33,844 nt of DNA, taken from positions 1 to 33,844 of the forward strand of contig FMBT01000620.1 of assembly GCA_900095095.1 (NCBI GenBank), in the 5' to 3' direction. Each line of letters begins with the position of its first letter. The first letter of the stretch is position 1. Below, piece after piece: positions 20,822-29,742 of the stretch. Both the position numbers and the translations under genes were made by a program. The notes beneath the pieces were generated by a model, which worked only from the letters and a program-made list of their open reading frames with translations, was not told the origin of the DNA and made no database searches. The DNA comes from Fragilariopsis cylindrus CCMP1102 (lineage: Eukaryota; Bacillariophyta; Bacillariophyceae; Bacillariales; Bacillariaceae).

Positions 20822-22048
20822 TCAAATGTTGTGTAATGATTGGAATGTCTTTATTACCTTTCTAAATCCAATAATTACTAATGCATATACACCAATAGTA
20901 CATACCCAATATAATGTACGAATATTAAATATAGTACTCCTATTACTCATACTCATATTACTCTTCTTTTTATTGCTTTTATTTTTATCACGGATACGAA
21001 ATATTAATGTAAAACTAAATGCAATTATATGTGCAATTAATTGTAAAAATAATAAATGAGAGATTGATAACCAATATTTTGTATGATAGTCATATAATGA
21101 TAATGAAGAAGAAGAAGATGGTGTTTGATTATTCTCATCGTGGAAATAGTGATAATGATAATGATATTCACAATAAATTGTCATAATAAAATCACCAATA
21201 AGACTGATCATCATTGGTAATACAAAACAATAGGTATTACCATTATACCAAAAAGTTGGCATATTTGTTTTCTTTTTCTTTTTTAGTCTGTTTTTTGATA
21301 ATAACTCATCATCTGTATCTGGGTTCGTATCATCATTAGCTACAGCAGCTACAGAAGTAGACAATGATGATGATGAAAAAATATCAGGAATTTTCACGGG
21401 TAACATTCGTATACAACCAAATAGAACAAATATCCATACAATTATTCCACTCAATATTGAGAATGAAGAAGAATCTTGTTCTTGACTATTATTTTGTTCT
21501 TGATTGTTATAATAATACTGACGTTGCAACAACAGTACTATTCTTGAATTCGCATATTGCATAATAATACTGGTTCTATTAAATGCATCACGATGGGGTG
21601 GTACAACTTTGATATTAACTATTCTATTTCTTTTGATGAGTCCAAACAATATACTAAATATACTACTCACGTTACTTGGTAGTATCAAATCATAATCTAA
21701 TACTGTACTTGAATAGGGGGATTGATTTAACATATAATAACTAGAATGGATTGATAATATTGTGGTGGTTATAATTGATACTATAATAAATGAAAGACCA
21801 AGACCGACGACGAAAAATAACGACGATGACGATGTACACCAATAAGTAGTAATAAATGCAAGGAATGTAATAAAAAATGAGATCATACCTAAATTACCAT
21901 GAAATGATGCTGTTATAAAATGATATAACCATATCCATGATGATGATTGCTTATTAGACGACGTAGATCTTATTTTCACAGCAGTTACAGCATCAGCAGC
22001 AGTAACAGACGCTGTCTTATCTTTGTTAGTAGGGTTTAAACGACACAT
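20822..22048 (-). CDS. Orphan multi-pass membrane protein
   Basis: This is an uninterrupted frame of 408 residues. Six hydrophobic segments suit membrane helices: about 53-71, 76-100, 197-216, 274-292, 327-350 and 379-396. The loops are low complexity: QEQ/NNQ near 180-195, a DDTNPDTDDE stretch then KKKKK near 240-260, and a YHYHYHYFH histidine/tyrosine run near 295-303. I recognise no transporter or channel signature and no catalytic motif. The long open frame, charged loops and consistent helix spacing support a real gene. It is head to head with the GT32 gene, separated by 0.83 kb, so the two may share a promoter. A role in the endomembrane system is only a guess from context. Confidence 0.65.
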   Translation of the reverse strand: MCRLNPTNKDKTASVTAADAVTAVKIRSTSSNKQSSSWIWLYHFITASFHGNLGMISFFITFLAFITTYWCTSSSSLFFVVGLGLSFIIVSIITTTILSIHSSYYMLNQSPYSSTVLDYDLILPSNVSSIFSILFGLIKRNRIVNIKVVPPHRDAFNRTSIIMQYANSRIVLLLQRQYYYNNQEQNNSQEQDSSSFSILSGIIVWIFVLFGCIRMLPVKIPDIFSSSSLSTSVAAVANDDTNPDTDDELLSKNRLKKKKKTNMPTFWYNGNTYCFVLPMMISLIGDFIMTIYCEYHYHYHYFHDENNQTPSSSSSLSLYDYHTKYWLSISHLLFLQLIAHIIAFSFTLIFRIRDKNKSNKKKSNMSMSNRSTIFNIRTLYWVCTIGVYALVIIGFRKVIKTFQSLHNI

Positions 22049-22365
22049 CCTATGTGTTATTGTTGCTAAGCTTAGCTTAGTCTATTTTTTTGTTTTTGTT
22101 TTGTTAAAACAGTTGTATCAACTTCACGTACAGGACAGTAGCGTCGACTAACTTGACTTGACTTGACTTGGCTTCACTTAGAGTTGAATACTGTAAGTTA
22201 AGCAAGAATGCGAGACGAGGCGAAGCGAAGAAAGGCTTTTTTTTTGTTTTCGATACTGGTTGTTTCGAGATTACTGTAGGTAACTCTAGTGAGGTGTATT
22301 TATTGCAAGTGCAGTACAGTAGACGAAGAATAGCTTATTATATATGACACTAGTACACAATAAAT

Positions 22366-22437
22366 GGTTGTTGTTGTCGTTGTTGTCGTTGTTGTCGTTG
22401 TTGTCGTTGTTGTCGTTGTTGTTGTTGTTGTTGTTGA
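22366..22437. repeat. TTGTTGTCG minisatellite fading into TTG repeats
   Basis: Several nine-base TTGTTGTCG units are followed by plain TTG units. It is non-coding by position; the Thr and Gln runs read across it are shadows of the repeat. Confidence 0.9.
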
Positions 22438-22563
22438 GGGAGACGCGGAAACAAATAAATCAAAAGAGCATAAGAAGAAAAAGTGAGATGACAGATGATG
22501 ACGCATGAATGATTGATGAGGCTGGTGGTAGCAGTCTGTTCCGATAAGATTTGTGTTTTTTGA

Positions 22564-22589
22564 GGGGAGGGTGGGGGGAGGCGGGGGGG
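22564..22589 (+). promoter_or_regulatory. G-quadruplex candidate in a divergent promoter region
   Basis: The plus strand shows G tracts of 4, 3, 6, 2 and 7 separated by single bases (A, T, A, C). This is among the strongest quadruplex-forming patterns a sequence can show. It lies about 290 bases before the GT32 start and 515 bases above the orphan gene's start. Confidence 0.6.
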
Positions 22590-22640
22590 AGCATCAATCA
22601 TTTTATCAATTACTTACACTGACAGACTATTCGACTATGA

Positions 22641-22737
22641 TCGACCCCCAAATAAAACATGAAGAAAAAAAAAAGATACGAAACCTTGGGCCTAACAATA
22701 AAATATATTCGATTTACCGGTACGCACAAATACGTTT
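22641..22737 (+). mobile_element. Transposase-like remnant upstream of GT32
   Basis: About 90 bases resemble the transposase fragment at 25295-25520: CGACCCCCAAA, AAAGATACGAAACC, TTGGGCCTAA, ATATATTCG and TACGCACAAA recur in the same order. It is too decayed to encode anything. Its importance is that the same sequence lies upstream of the sulfotransferase gene. Confidence 0.5.
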
Positions 22738-22827
22738 TAGTACGCACCAAATTGTGTCATCAATCAAAAATCAAATCAAAACTAACTCTTACAATGCAGC
22801 GCAGCGTCTAACATTGTATTGCCACAG

Positions 22828-22828
<1 letters not shown>

Positions 22829-22865
<37 letters not shown>
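22829..22865. repeat. CA microsatellite just before the GT32 start codon
   Basis: About 18 CA units end ten bases before ATG 22876. Reading it as protein would add a His-Thr run from an upstream in-frame ATG (22819). I treat it as 5' leader instead. Confidence 0.85.
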
Positions 22866-22867
<2 letters not shown>

Positions 22868-22875
22868 CCGAGTAT

Positions 22876-24864
22876 ATGACGAGAATAATAAACTCTGATA
22901 TTAATGATGATAAACGACGACGCCAACGAGGACGAGGCGTTGTTTCGTCAACATCATCATCCTCCTCCACTACTACCTCCTCTACCTTAGTAGCTGCGTC
23001 GTCGTCATTATTGAGCTTGTCAACGTCACCGTTATCGTCATTATCATCGTCAGTATCGTCGACCACCATTTCCTTGTCTTCATCTTCCGTCATATCGCTT
23101 ACTTCTAATAGAACTGGAATAACTGGTAGTACCAATAATAGTAGAAGACGACGATCATCATGGCTTAGTAGTAGTAGTGTACAAAGTATTATGATTATCG
23201 CAGTTACGATTTATATGGTAGTATCATTACTAACTTTACATCCTAGTAAAAATTATCCTCCGAAAAAAGAAATAAGAGAAGGAGTTACTGCGACGACTGC
23301 GACTACTACTGGCATCAACAACAACAACATCAAAAATGAGTCAGGAAAAGAAATAATAATAAATGAAAAGCATGATGAATACCTTCCGAAACAAAATGGG
23401 AAAAGTAGAAGAGAAAAAATGCGACAACCGATAACAAAACAACCACCAGAGGAAAGTAATTGGCTTATCAATGACAATGACAATGGCAATGGCAATGGCA
23501 ATAGCAACCATTATAACAAAAATAATGTTACGCGTATTAGTGGTAGTCCTACTATTACTATTAGGAATTCAACTTTAATTACAAATACAAAAACAAATAC
23601 AATAGCAGGCTCGTCGTCATCGTCATCGTCGTCGCCACAATCATTAATAAATGCAATACCCAAGAAATTATTTAAAATATTACTTCGTGATACAGGTGAT
23701 TTACCATTGTCATTTGTAGAAGATATACAACAAATTAAAACGTCAACATCATCAACAAAGGGAAATGACACTGTTGACAATAATAACAATATATATGATA
23801 ATCTTATTATAAAAGCCCATCAATCATGGTCTGCACATAATCCTGACTATACAATATATTATTATGATTTAGTTAGGTCACGACATTATTTACAAACACA
23901 TTTTCATCCTGTTTTTCTCCGGACATTTGATTGTATTATACCATTTGCTATTAAAGTTGACTTTCTGCGGATGTGTTTTTTATATAAAGAAGGTGGTTAT
24001 TATAGTGATTGGAAAGAAGTTTGTTATACACAAAATTTATTAACTATATTATCTACATATAATTCTGCACAAACACTAACAACAACAACGTCAACATCCA
24101 CATCTCCAACAACATCGTCGTCGCATATTACACATTATCATTCAATTGTATTATTTGAAGATCGTTGGGTACCATCTATATTTAAAATACAAAATTCATT
24201 TTTAGGTTCCAGTCCACGTCATCCTGTAATTGCGGCACAAATCAGATTAATTATCTCTAATGTGCAATCCAGTTATTATGGAAACCATCCACATGATGCA
24301 ACCGGTCCATCGGCATTTACAAAAGCATATAAAAATGTTTATCAAATTGCATCAGACGAAAGACCTATATCATCATCACGTTATTTTGCAGGATATTACA
24401 ATGAATCAAAAATGTATTATAGATACAGAACTGCTACTATTGCTAATAATGTTGATAATAATATAAGTGGAAAGAGGAAAGAGGGTGACAATAAAAATGA
24501 CAGAGATAGTAGTGATATTGTCAGTGATAGTGAAGATATCATCATCACTACTTCGATGTTAGTAAAGGAAACAGCAGAGAAACATGAACGACAACAACAA
24601 CAGCATGAGTTGCAACTTCAATTAGATAAGAAACGTCGAACTACCATAAATGAACGAAATAAATTACATGTGGATGATATTGATCAATATTACAATGTCA
24701 CTGAAATTGTATTACATAAATGTCATGGTTGTGGTGAAGCAAGAGATTCCATACCAGGAGGGAATGATTATATCAAATTATTCAAACGTCGACAATATTA
24801 TTGTCAGGATCATCCTACATTATTCAATAACCAATTTCAGCAATTCCAATTCGACAATACGTAA
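22876..24864 (+). CDS. GT32-type glycosyltransferase, type II membrane protein
   Basis: I start at 22876 because the only upstream in-frame ATG reads through a CA microsatellite; this gives 662 residues. A Ser/Thr-rich cytosolic part precedes a membrane anchor at about 106-124 (IMIIAVTIYMVVSLLTLHPS), then a low-complexity stem. The catalytic part begins near residue 261 (IPKKLFKILL). It continues with HNPDYTIYYYD, then VDFLRMCFLYKEGGYYSDWK (Asp 362, Asp 378) and ATGP (475-478). These are hallmarks of the OCH1-like/DXD sugar-binding GT32 family. The usual D-x-D is D-W-K here, so Lys replaces the second Asp. Long S/T/N and E/Q inserts interrupt the domain. A Golgi role in adding sugar to a glycan is inferred. 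The last 45 residues hold CHGCGEARDSIPGG. The anchor is nearly the same as that of the sulfotransferase gene downstream. Confidence 0.85.
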   Translation: MTRIINSDINDDKRRRQRGRGVVSSTSSSSSTTTSSTLVAASSSLLSLSTSPLSSLSSSVSSTTISLSSSSVISLTSNRTGITGSTNNSRRRRSSWLSSSSVQSIMIIAVTIYMVVSLLTLHPSKNYPPKKEIREGVTATTATTTGINNNNIKNESGKEIIINEKHDEYLPKQNGKSRREKMRQPITKQPPEESNWLINDNDNGNGNGNSNHYNKNNVTRISGSPTITIRNSTLITNTKTNTIAGSSSSSSSSPQSLINAIPKKLFKILLRDTGDLPLSFVEDIQQIKTSTSSTKGNDTVDNNNNIYDNLIIKAHQSWSAHNPDYTIYYYDLVRSRHYLQTHFHPVFLRTFDCIIPFAIKVDFLRMCFLYKEGGYYSDWKEVCYTQNLLTILSTYNSAQTLTTTTSTSTSPTTSSSHITHYHSIVLFEDRWVPSIFKIQNSFLGSSPRHPVIAAQIRLIISNVQSSYYGNHPHDATGPSAFTKAYKNVYQIASDERPISSSRYFAGYYNESKMYYRYRTATIANNVDNNISGKRKEGDNKNDRDSSDIVSDSEDIIITTSMLVKETAEKHERQQQQHELQLQLDKKRRTTINERNKLHVDDIDQYYNVTEIVLHKCHGCGEARDSIPGGNDYIKLFKRRQYYCQDHPTLFNNQFQQFQFDNT

Positions 24865-25215
24865 CAACGACTAACTAATTAACTAGCTAATTACGTTTGG
24901 CCTAATACCACTATGACTTCTTCTATGAATACTAATAATTTATTTAGTGTTTTGTTTACAATTGTCTCACCTCTCCCCTTTGTTTTCCATTTTTGAATTC
25001 TTCTTTTTGACTCTGGTATTCCTTTTCTTTTGAGATCTCTTTCTTCCCTTCTGTACTGAATTGGCGTTGTGTTGTGTTCATTCTATTGCGGTTGTGCTGT
25101 CATTGATTGGTGGTCGGTCCGTATTCATTCTCTTGGTCTCCCTAGGCACTTAAGCTGGTCTGTCGGATTTGTCTATCTGCCGTTGATTCTGAATTGACGA
25201 GCAACGTCTTTTGGA
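24865..25215. other. Intergenic stretch after GT32
   Basis: There is no gene. T-rich DNA probably includes the GT32 3' end. The last part may be the decayed 5' portion of the following transposase fragment. Confidence 0.35.
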
Positions 25216-25520
25216 TTGCTATCCAAGCATGCCCCATATTCTATCAAGAACTGTAATGCGAGCGGTATATATTCACCGCAAGCTTTGAACACTAGAAAAA
25301 AAGATACGAAACCTTTATTTGGGCCTACTGTAACAATAATATATTCGAATAGCTACTGTACGGTCTGTGCTGCGGGGTCGTATTTTCCCCCTTTTGTAGT
25401 TTGGGGGGACGGTAAGAAGAGCATTCCTTATTACAGTATATACAAACGACCCCCAAAACATTGTAAGATCGCGAAACGTTGGGCCTAATAATAATATGAA
25501 TATCCGAATACGCACAAACA
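25216..25520 (+). mobile_element. Decayed DDE/pogo-like transposase fragment
   Basis: An open frame of 90 residues (25216-25488) contains VTIIYSNSYCTVCAAGSYFP followed by PFVVWGDGKK. This matches the core around the second part of DDE superfamily endonucleases (pogo/CENP-B-like: vTvl, then nAaG, then lPPlvif-gk). Upstream, NCNASGIYSPQALNTRKK resembles the block around the first catalytic Asp, but the expected DE pair is missing, so it is inactive. After the stop at about 25488 the DNA continues with a second partial copy (about 25447-25520) resembling the remnant before GT32. I see no terminal inverted repeats. Identification is by motif only. Confidence 0.5.
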
Positions 25521-25630
25521 ATTTATAAGACAAATAATTACAAATTGTAGTTACCGGAGGAGTCTGAGAAGAGCAAACAACCAATCGCTCAGCCATCATC
25601 AGCGAAACACAACACATAACAGCCGCCATC

Positions 25631-25655
25631 GATTCGATTCGATTCGATTCGATTC
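25631..25655. repeat. GATTC x5 microsatellite
   Basis: Five perfect GATTC units lie 113 bases before the sulfotransferase start codon, probably in its 5' region. Confidence 0.9.
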
Positions 25656-25767
25656 AAAAACACAACAAGGTACATCAAGGTGACAGGAGAGAGACGAGCG
25701 AAGAAGAGAAAGAAAACTCTTACGTCTTTTTTGCTTAAATTTTAGGCTTGCTTCTACTGTATACACG

Positions 25768-27580
25768 ATGATGACGATAATGATAACGTCTGTTATTGGA
25801 CGACGTCCACCACGGCTTGGTATTGAACGTATTATGATTATTGCAGTTACATTTATGGTGGTATCATTAATAACGTTACATCCTAGCGGTAATGAACAAC
25901 ACGAAAAACATTTATTACTAATCATTCCCGATTACGAACAACATCAAAAACAACAACAACACCAACAACAGCAGCAACGCGTGCTTATTGTATCCAGTAA
26001 AAACGTTACAAATAGTAGTATTAGTAGTAATGCGATGTCAATGCCATCACCATCTACTACAACCAAAATTGAGGACCCGACGAATGAAAGTGAAAGTGAA
26101 ATAAGTAAAAGAACATTTTTATTTGTACATGTGGTAAAGCAGGTGGATCAACAATTGCTAATAATATAAGACCATTATGTCAAAGAAAACAAAATCGTGA
26201 AAGTATATTACAGGAAAAACAATTTGATAAGAAACGACAACAAAAAGAAAAAGAAGAAAGAGAAAAGAAAGGAGGCAATGGACGACAACAAAAACAAAAT
26301 CCATTCCAGTTACAAATGCATAATCAATTTAAATCTATAAATATACCATGTTTAAATAATTTGAATAAACAACAATCAAGTAATAATGAAATGATTCTAT
26401 CATCCAGTAGTAATTCTGTTATTGGTTATATGCATATGAACAAAAAAGAATATTGGTGGAATGCAAATGATTTGAATGATGAAGATAATGAAAATGATAA
26501 TGATAGAGATAATGATGAAGATAATGATGATGATGAAACTAGTATCAGACGTAGAAGTAGCAGTAGTATAAAAAGAATTACACTGAACAATAGTAGAAAT
26601 AGTGATCGTAATTCGGATTATGGTATAAAAGAATCCAATACATTTTTATACCAATACGTGATCCAATATCAAGATTAATATCAGCCTATAATTATCATCA
26701 TCCTGATAATCATCATAGTAGAATAACATGTGAACAAATACAAGACCGTAAAACAAAAATTTTGGAATTGAATTCAAATAATCCAAATAATTCTATCTCA
26801 AATTCTAATTCTAATTCTAATTCTAATAATAAGTATACATATAAAATGCAAATATCAATGGTACGTTTAGATTTATTTTATTGTCAATGTTTTCCAACAA
26901 TATATGATTTAATAAATATATTTAACACGAAGAATTATAATTCTGGCAACAACCATTATAATTCAACCAACAGCAGGAACAATTCCACAACAAGTGATAG
27001 TAGCTATGACAACAATGATTCTACAATATCATGTAAAGAAATGGCTGAATTAGTTATTCGTGGACGATCAAGTGTTATCATAGATGATGCCTTGAATGAC
27101 AACGACAATAATAACGAAACTACTGCACTTCTTCTAAAAGCAGATAATCAATATGATATTGATTTAATTAATGATAAAAAACAATCAGTAATGTATTATA
27201 TTGGTCATATCACCCTAAATTATGGTTATTATTATAGAAGAACGATACAAAAATATCCGACAAAGGATATAGTTGTTATACGATGTGAAGATATCTGGAA
27301 TGATTTACAAAATATTGAATATAATCTAATGAATGGCAATACAACTATAAATGGTATTGATACTGGCCATATATCGCAAATACATGGTAGTAATAATTAT
27401 AAAAGAAATGATACAACATTATCATTAGATGAAATACAGACATTATGTTGTGCTATACCAACAGAAATTAAAATCTATAAAGAAGTGATACAGAAATCAA
27501 TTAATTTATCAAATGATGAAAAACAAAAATCAATTCAAGTAATTAATGATAAATGTGGTAATCTTATTGATTTATGTTGA
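25768..27580 (+). pseudogene. Frameshifted carbohydrate sulfotransferase, type II membrane protein
   Basis: Three frames together read as one protein. It starts at 25768 with a membrane anchor at about residues 22-39 (IMIIAVTFMVVSLITLHPS) and a Gln-rich stem. The first frame breaks at about 26131: a G run one base short cuts through the PAPS-binding 5' motif (FLFVHV, then KAGGSTI). The second frame runs to about 26643, where a T run is one base short. The third then gives RDPISRLISAYNYHHP, the 3'-phosphate-binding motif, and continues through HITLNYGYYYRR and DIVVIRCEDIWNDL to the stop at 27580. The family transfers sulfate from PAPS to sugars in the Golgi. All conserved blocks are present, so recent inactivation or sequencing error are both possible. 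A broken paralogue lies at 32050-33500. Confidence 0.75.
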
Positions 27581-27792
27581 ATTTAAATTGAATGAACACA
27601 ATGGTATGCCATGCAATGCAATGAATTTGAAGCAGAGCTTATTGAGAATGAGAATATTGAGAATGAGAATGAGATTGAGGACCTAATTCCGTCGAGGATT
27701 TTTTCCCCTACTCTTCGAGCTTTGAGGACGTAGAATAAGAACGAGGTGAGGCAATGATGGGGGTATTATAACCGCTCTACACGTTATACGTT
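27581..27792. other. Short intergenic gap with GAGAAT/GAGATT repeats
   Basis: An imperfect ATTGAGAATGAG array lies near 27650-27685. It resembles the longer GAGATT array at the right end of the window. Confidence 0.4.
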
Positions 27793-28262
27793 TCACGTAC
27801 GATTTGTAAAGATTAATAAGAAAAGAATTTTGCGGAAACAGGAATTGTAGTCATGTTTGAAGCCACCACCAGCATTATTTTCACCATCGAGGTTGACAAG
27901 ACCATGTACTGCACACATTAAGAGAGTTAAACGGAACGTATAATCTCTCTTTTCTACAAGTAGTTTCCTTTCTTCTGTTCCGGTTTTTGTCGACGAAGTG
28001 ATATGATCTTCTAATAGTTTAGTAACAGGGTGGTAAGCATAATATCCAGGTCTTGAAAGATACGGCATATAATGATAATAATTACCCTCAACTCTTCTCA
28101 GTTCCTCTACACTCATATAACTATTACGACATATGTTCCTATAAGCTGACGCAATAATCATCGGGACATACCTTTTCTCTGCCTCCATGGTACAAAAATG
28201 TTGAAATTCGCAAACCTAACATACAATTCATCAATTTCGTCAACAGCTCTTTGAGTATTCAT
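27793..28262 (-). CDS. Unknown small protein, possibly frameshifted
   Basis: The main frame, 27793-28188, encodes 131 residues beginning MEAEKRYVPMIIASAYRN. Its balanced, non-repetitive composition stands out from the DNA around it (EELRRVEGNYYHYMPYL; HDYNSCFRKILF). Directly upstream, another frame from ATG 28262 reads MNTQRAVDEIDELYVRFANF and could join it through a one-base frameshift near 28190. I recognise no domain. It may be a small intact gene, a fragment of a larger one or a decaying copy of an unknown diatom family. It lies between the sulfotransferase and the zinc-finger ORF. Confidence 0.4.
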
Positions 28263-28832
28263 GGCGCTCCTTCACACTCAATTCTTGACTGATCACCTTC
28301 CGTATGATCATCGTAAGATTTCCAATCGATTCCAATACTGTCGTGAACATTGTTCGAATTAGTTTTTGATTTTCTTCTAATGAATTTGAATTGATTGAAA
28401 TTCAATCAATCAATTTTTGATTTTCGGTTGAGGTTTCTATACGTTTCTTTCTTCAGTTATCGGTTTTCTTCGTCCCTCATGCGTTGTCCGTATTCCCCTC
28501 TCATCATTGCTTCTCCACGAGTTTTTTACAGCAGTGGTTGCTGCTTGGATTTCTTGATGCAGGCAGCCATTCCTCTACACGGAGTTCGATTGTTACGGTG
28601 ACTATTTATTCTCACCCATCGTTTAATACGAGTTCGATTGATACTATCACAGTATTTTCTCAACTGTCGCTCGCTTTCTCTCTCTCGGTCGCTCTCTCTG
28701 TTTAATGAGACAAATTGGTAACAGAAAAAAAAAAAAAAAAACTAAACTGCTTAATGTTTTCAAATTATTATTTTTTTAAAAATACCGTTGTCTATAATTT
28801 TCTACACATGTATGTACTCGATAATATTGTCT
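28263..28832. other. Intergenic stretch, no supported gene
   Basis: T-rich DNA with overlapping short open frames in several frames and none preferred. An A run lies near 28725-28740. GAGTTCGATTG occurs twice (near 28578 and 28629); I checked these as tRNA T-arms and found no acceptor stem around them. Confidence 0.35.
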
Positions 28833-29228
28833 TTACTTGTTTCCTTTCTTTGCCCGGCTCCGTGTTTGTCTTAGATTTTCATCACCTTCCCGTTTCCCGC
28901 CTCTGAGCTTTTTTTTGATGCACCCTTCTTTCATTATTGGCGGCGTATCCAATTTATTGTTTTGGTGGTGCTCCTGTCCCATGCTTTCTGTCAGTTCGTT
29001 GTTGATCTGGTTGTGTTGCGTACAGATATCTAGTAATTCATTTCTACCCTCGGTCGTGTTGGTTGTTGCCATCAGAACGATGCCTGCTGTTCCATTACTT
29101 TTTGGTGCTGTTTTCAAGGATCCCACCATCATCTTTTCGTTGGGGTGGATTCCCAGACATTTTTTGCTATGTTTATTATACACCCCACTATAGGAAGCAC
29201 AAGTTTTCCCACAACAAGCACAGGTCAT
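28833..29228 (-). CDS. Small basic protein with one C2HC zinc finger
   Basis: I choose the Met at 29228 because the finger follows it at once: MTCACCGKTCASYSGVYNKH, then SKKC. Cys 3 and Cys 6, 13 residues, then His and Cys three later, fit a C2HC variant of the C2H2 finger. The protein is 131 residues, with polar Asn/Gln/Thr-rich middle and a basic tail (KKKLRGGKREG, then TRSRAKKGNK). Such single-finger N-termini occur in retroelement proteins and in small DNA-binding proteins. No reverse transcriptase or other domain is found next to it, so I cannot assign a role. An in-frame upstream ATG at 29339 adds 37 unremarkable residues. Confidence 0.45.
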   Translation of the reverse strand: MTCACCGKTCASYSGVYNKHSKKCLGIHPNEKMMVGSLKTAPKSNGTAGIVLMATTNTTEGRNELLDICTQHNQINNELTESMGQEHHQNNKLDTPPIMKEGCIKKKLRGGKREGDENLRQTRSRAKKGNK

Positions 29229-29700
29229 GGTTAAATTCGAAATCGAGACGTGGATTAGAAAGTATTGTACTTCTAACACTCCCAATCGTGCACCTGCCTC
29301 TATTTGTATACCTGATGTGCATGCATATCCCTGTCTCAATTTTTCACGTTCCTACTCGGACCCATATTCCAATGGGCATCCCATAATTTCATTATTATAA
29401 GTGAGTTCTTGGTATTTTGGCATGTTGTATTGTATTTGTTACACGGTATCTCGTATACTGCAGCGTCCTCTCGTCTCTCTCTCTCACACTCTCTCTTAAA
29501 TATATTTAATGCTATAGTATGATGTACGATGTGATGAATGCGAATGCAAATAATGCAAATGCCAAAAAAAAAGTTGACCCCAATTTGTGTACAAGGATTA
29601 CGTGTTGGTACTTTATGTCCTTCGTTCTATTCAGATAAATACGGTTACACGTATTTGGAATCAAGTAGTGATATGATATGAGTTGGACCCCCTAGCAGGT

Positions 29701-29742
29701 TGGATCCGATGGGATCCGATGGGAATCGATGGGAACTCATTG
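29701..29742. repeat. Four imperfect 10-bp tandem repeats
   Basis: GGATCCGATG occurs twice, then twice with changes (GGAATCGATG, GGAACTCATT). Non-coding. Confidence 0.75.

Larger units (their letters stand above)
22049..22875. promoter_or_regulatory. Shared divergent region of the orphan membrane gene and GT32
   Basis: It holds three TACTGTA/TACAGTA copies (22189, 22272, 22315), 141-267 bases above the minus-strand start codon. It also holds a TTGTTGTCG array, a G-quadruplex candidate, a transposase-like remnant and a CA microsatellite that runs to ten bases before the GT32 start. No separate gene is visible. Open frames over the TTG array are repeat artefacts. Confidence 0.45.

Noticed and set aside
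22366..22437. CRISPR-like spaced repeat
   Set aside because: The units are contiguous short repeats without unique spacers.
22300..22506. Thr-run minus-strand frame over the TTG/TTGTTGTCG array
   Set aside because: It is purely a product of the repeat.
22819..22875. Upstream in-frame ATG for the GT32 gene
   Set aside because: It would encode only the CA microsatellite as a His-Thr run; the next ATG (22876) is cleaner.
28570..28640. GTTCGATTG sequences as possible tRNA T-arms
   Set aside because: No matching acceptor or anticodon stems were found around either copy.
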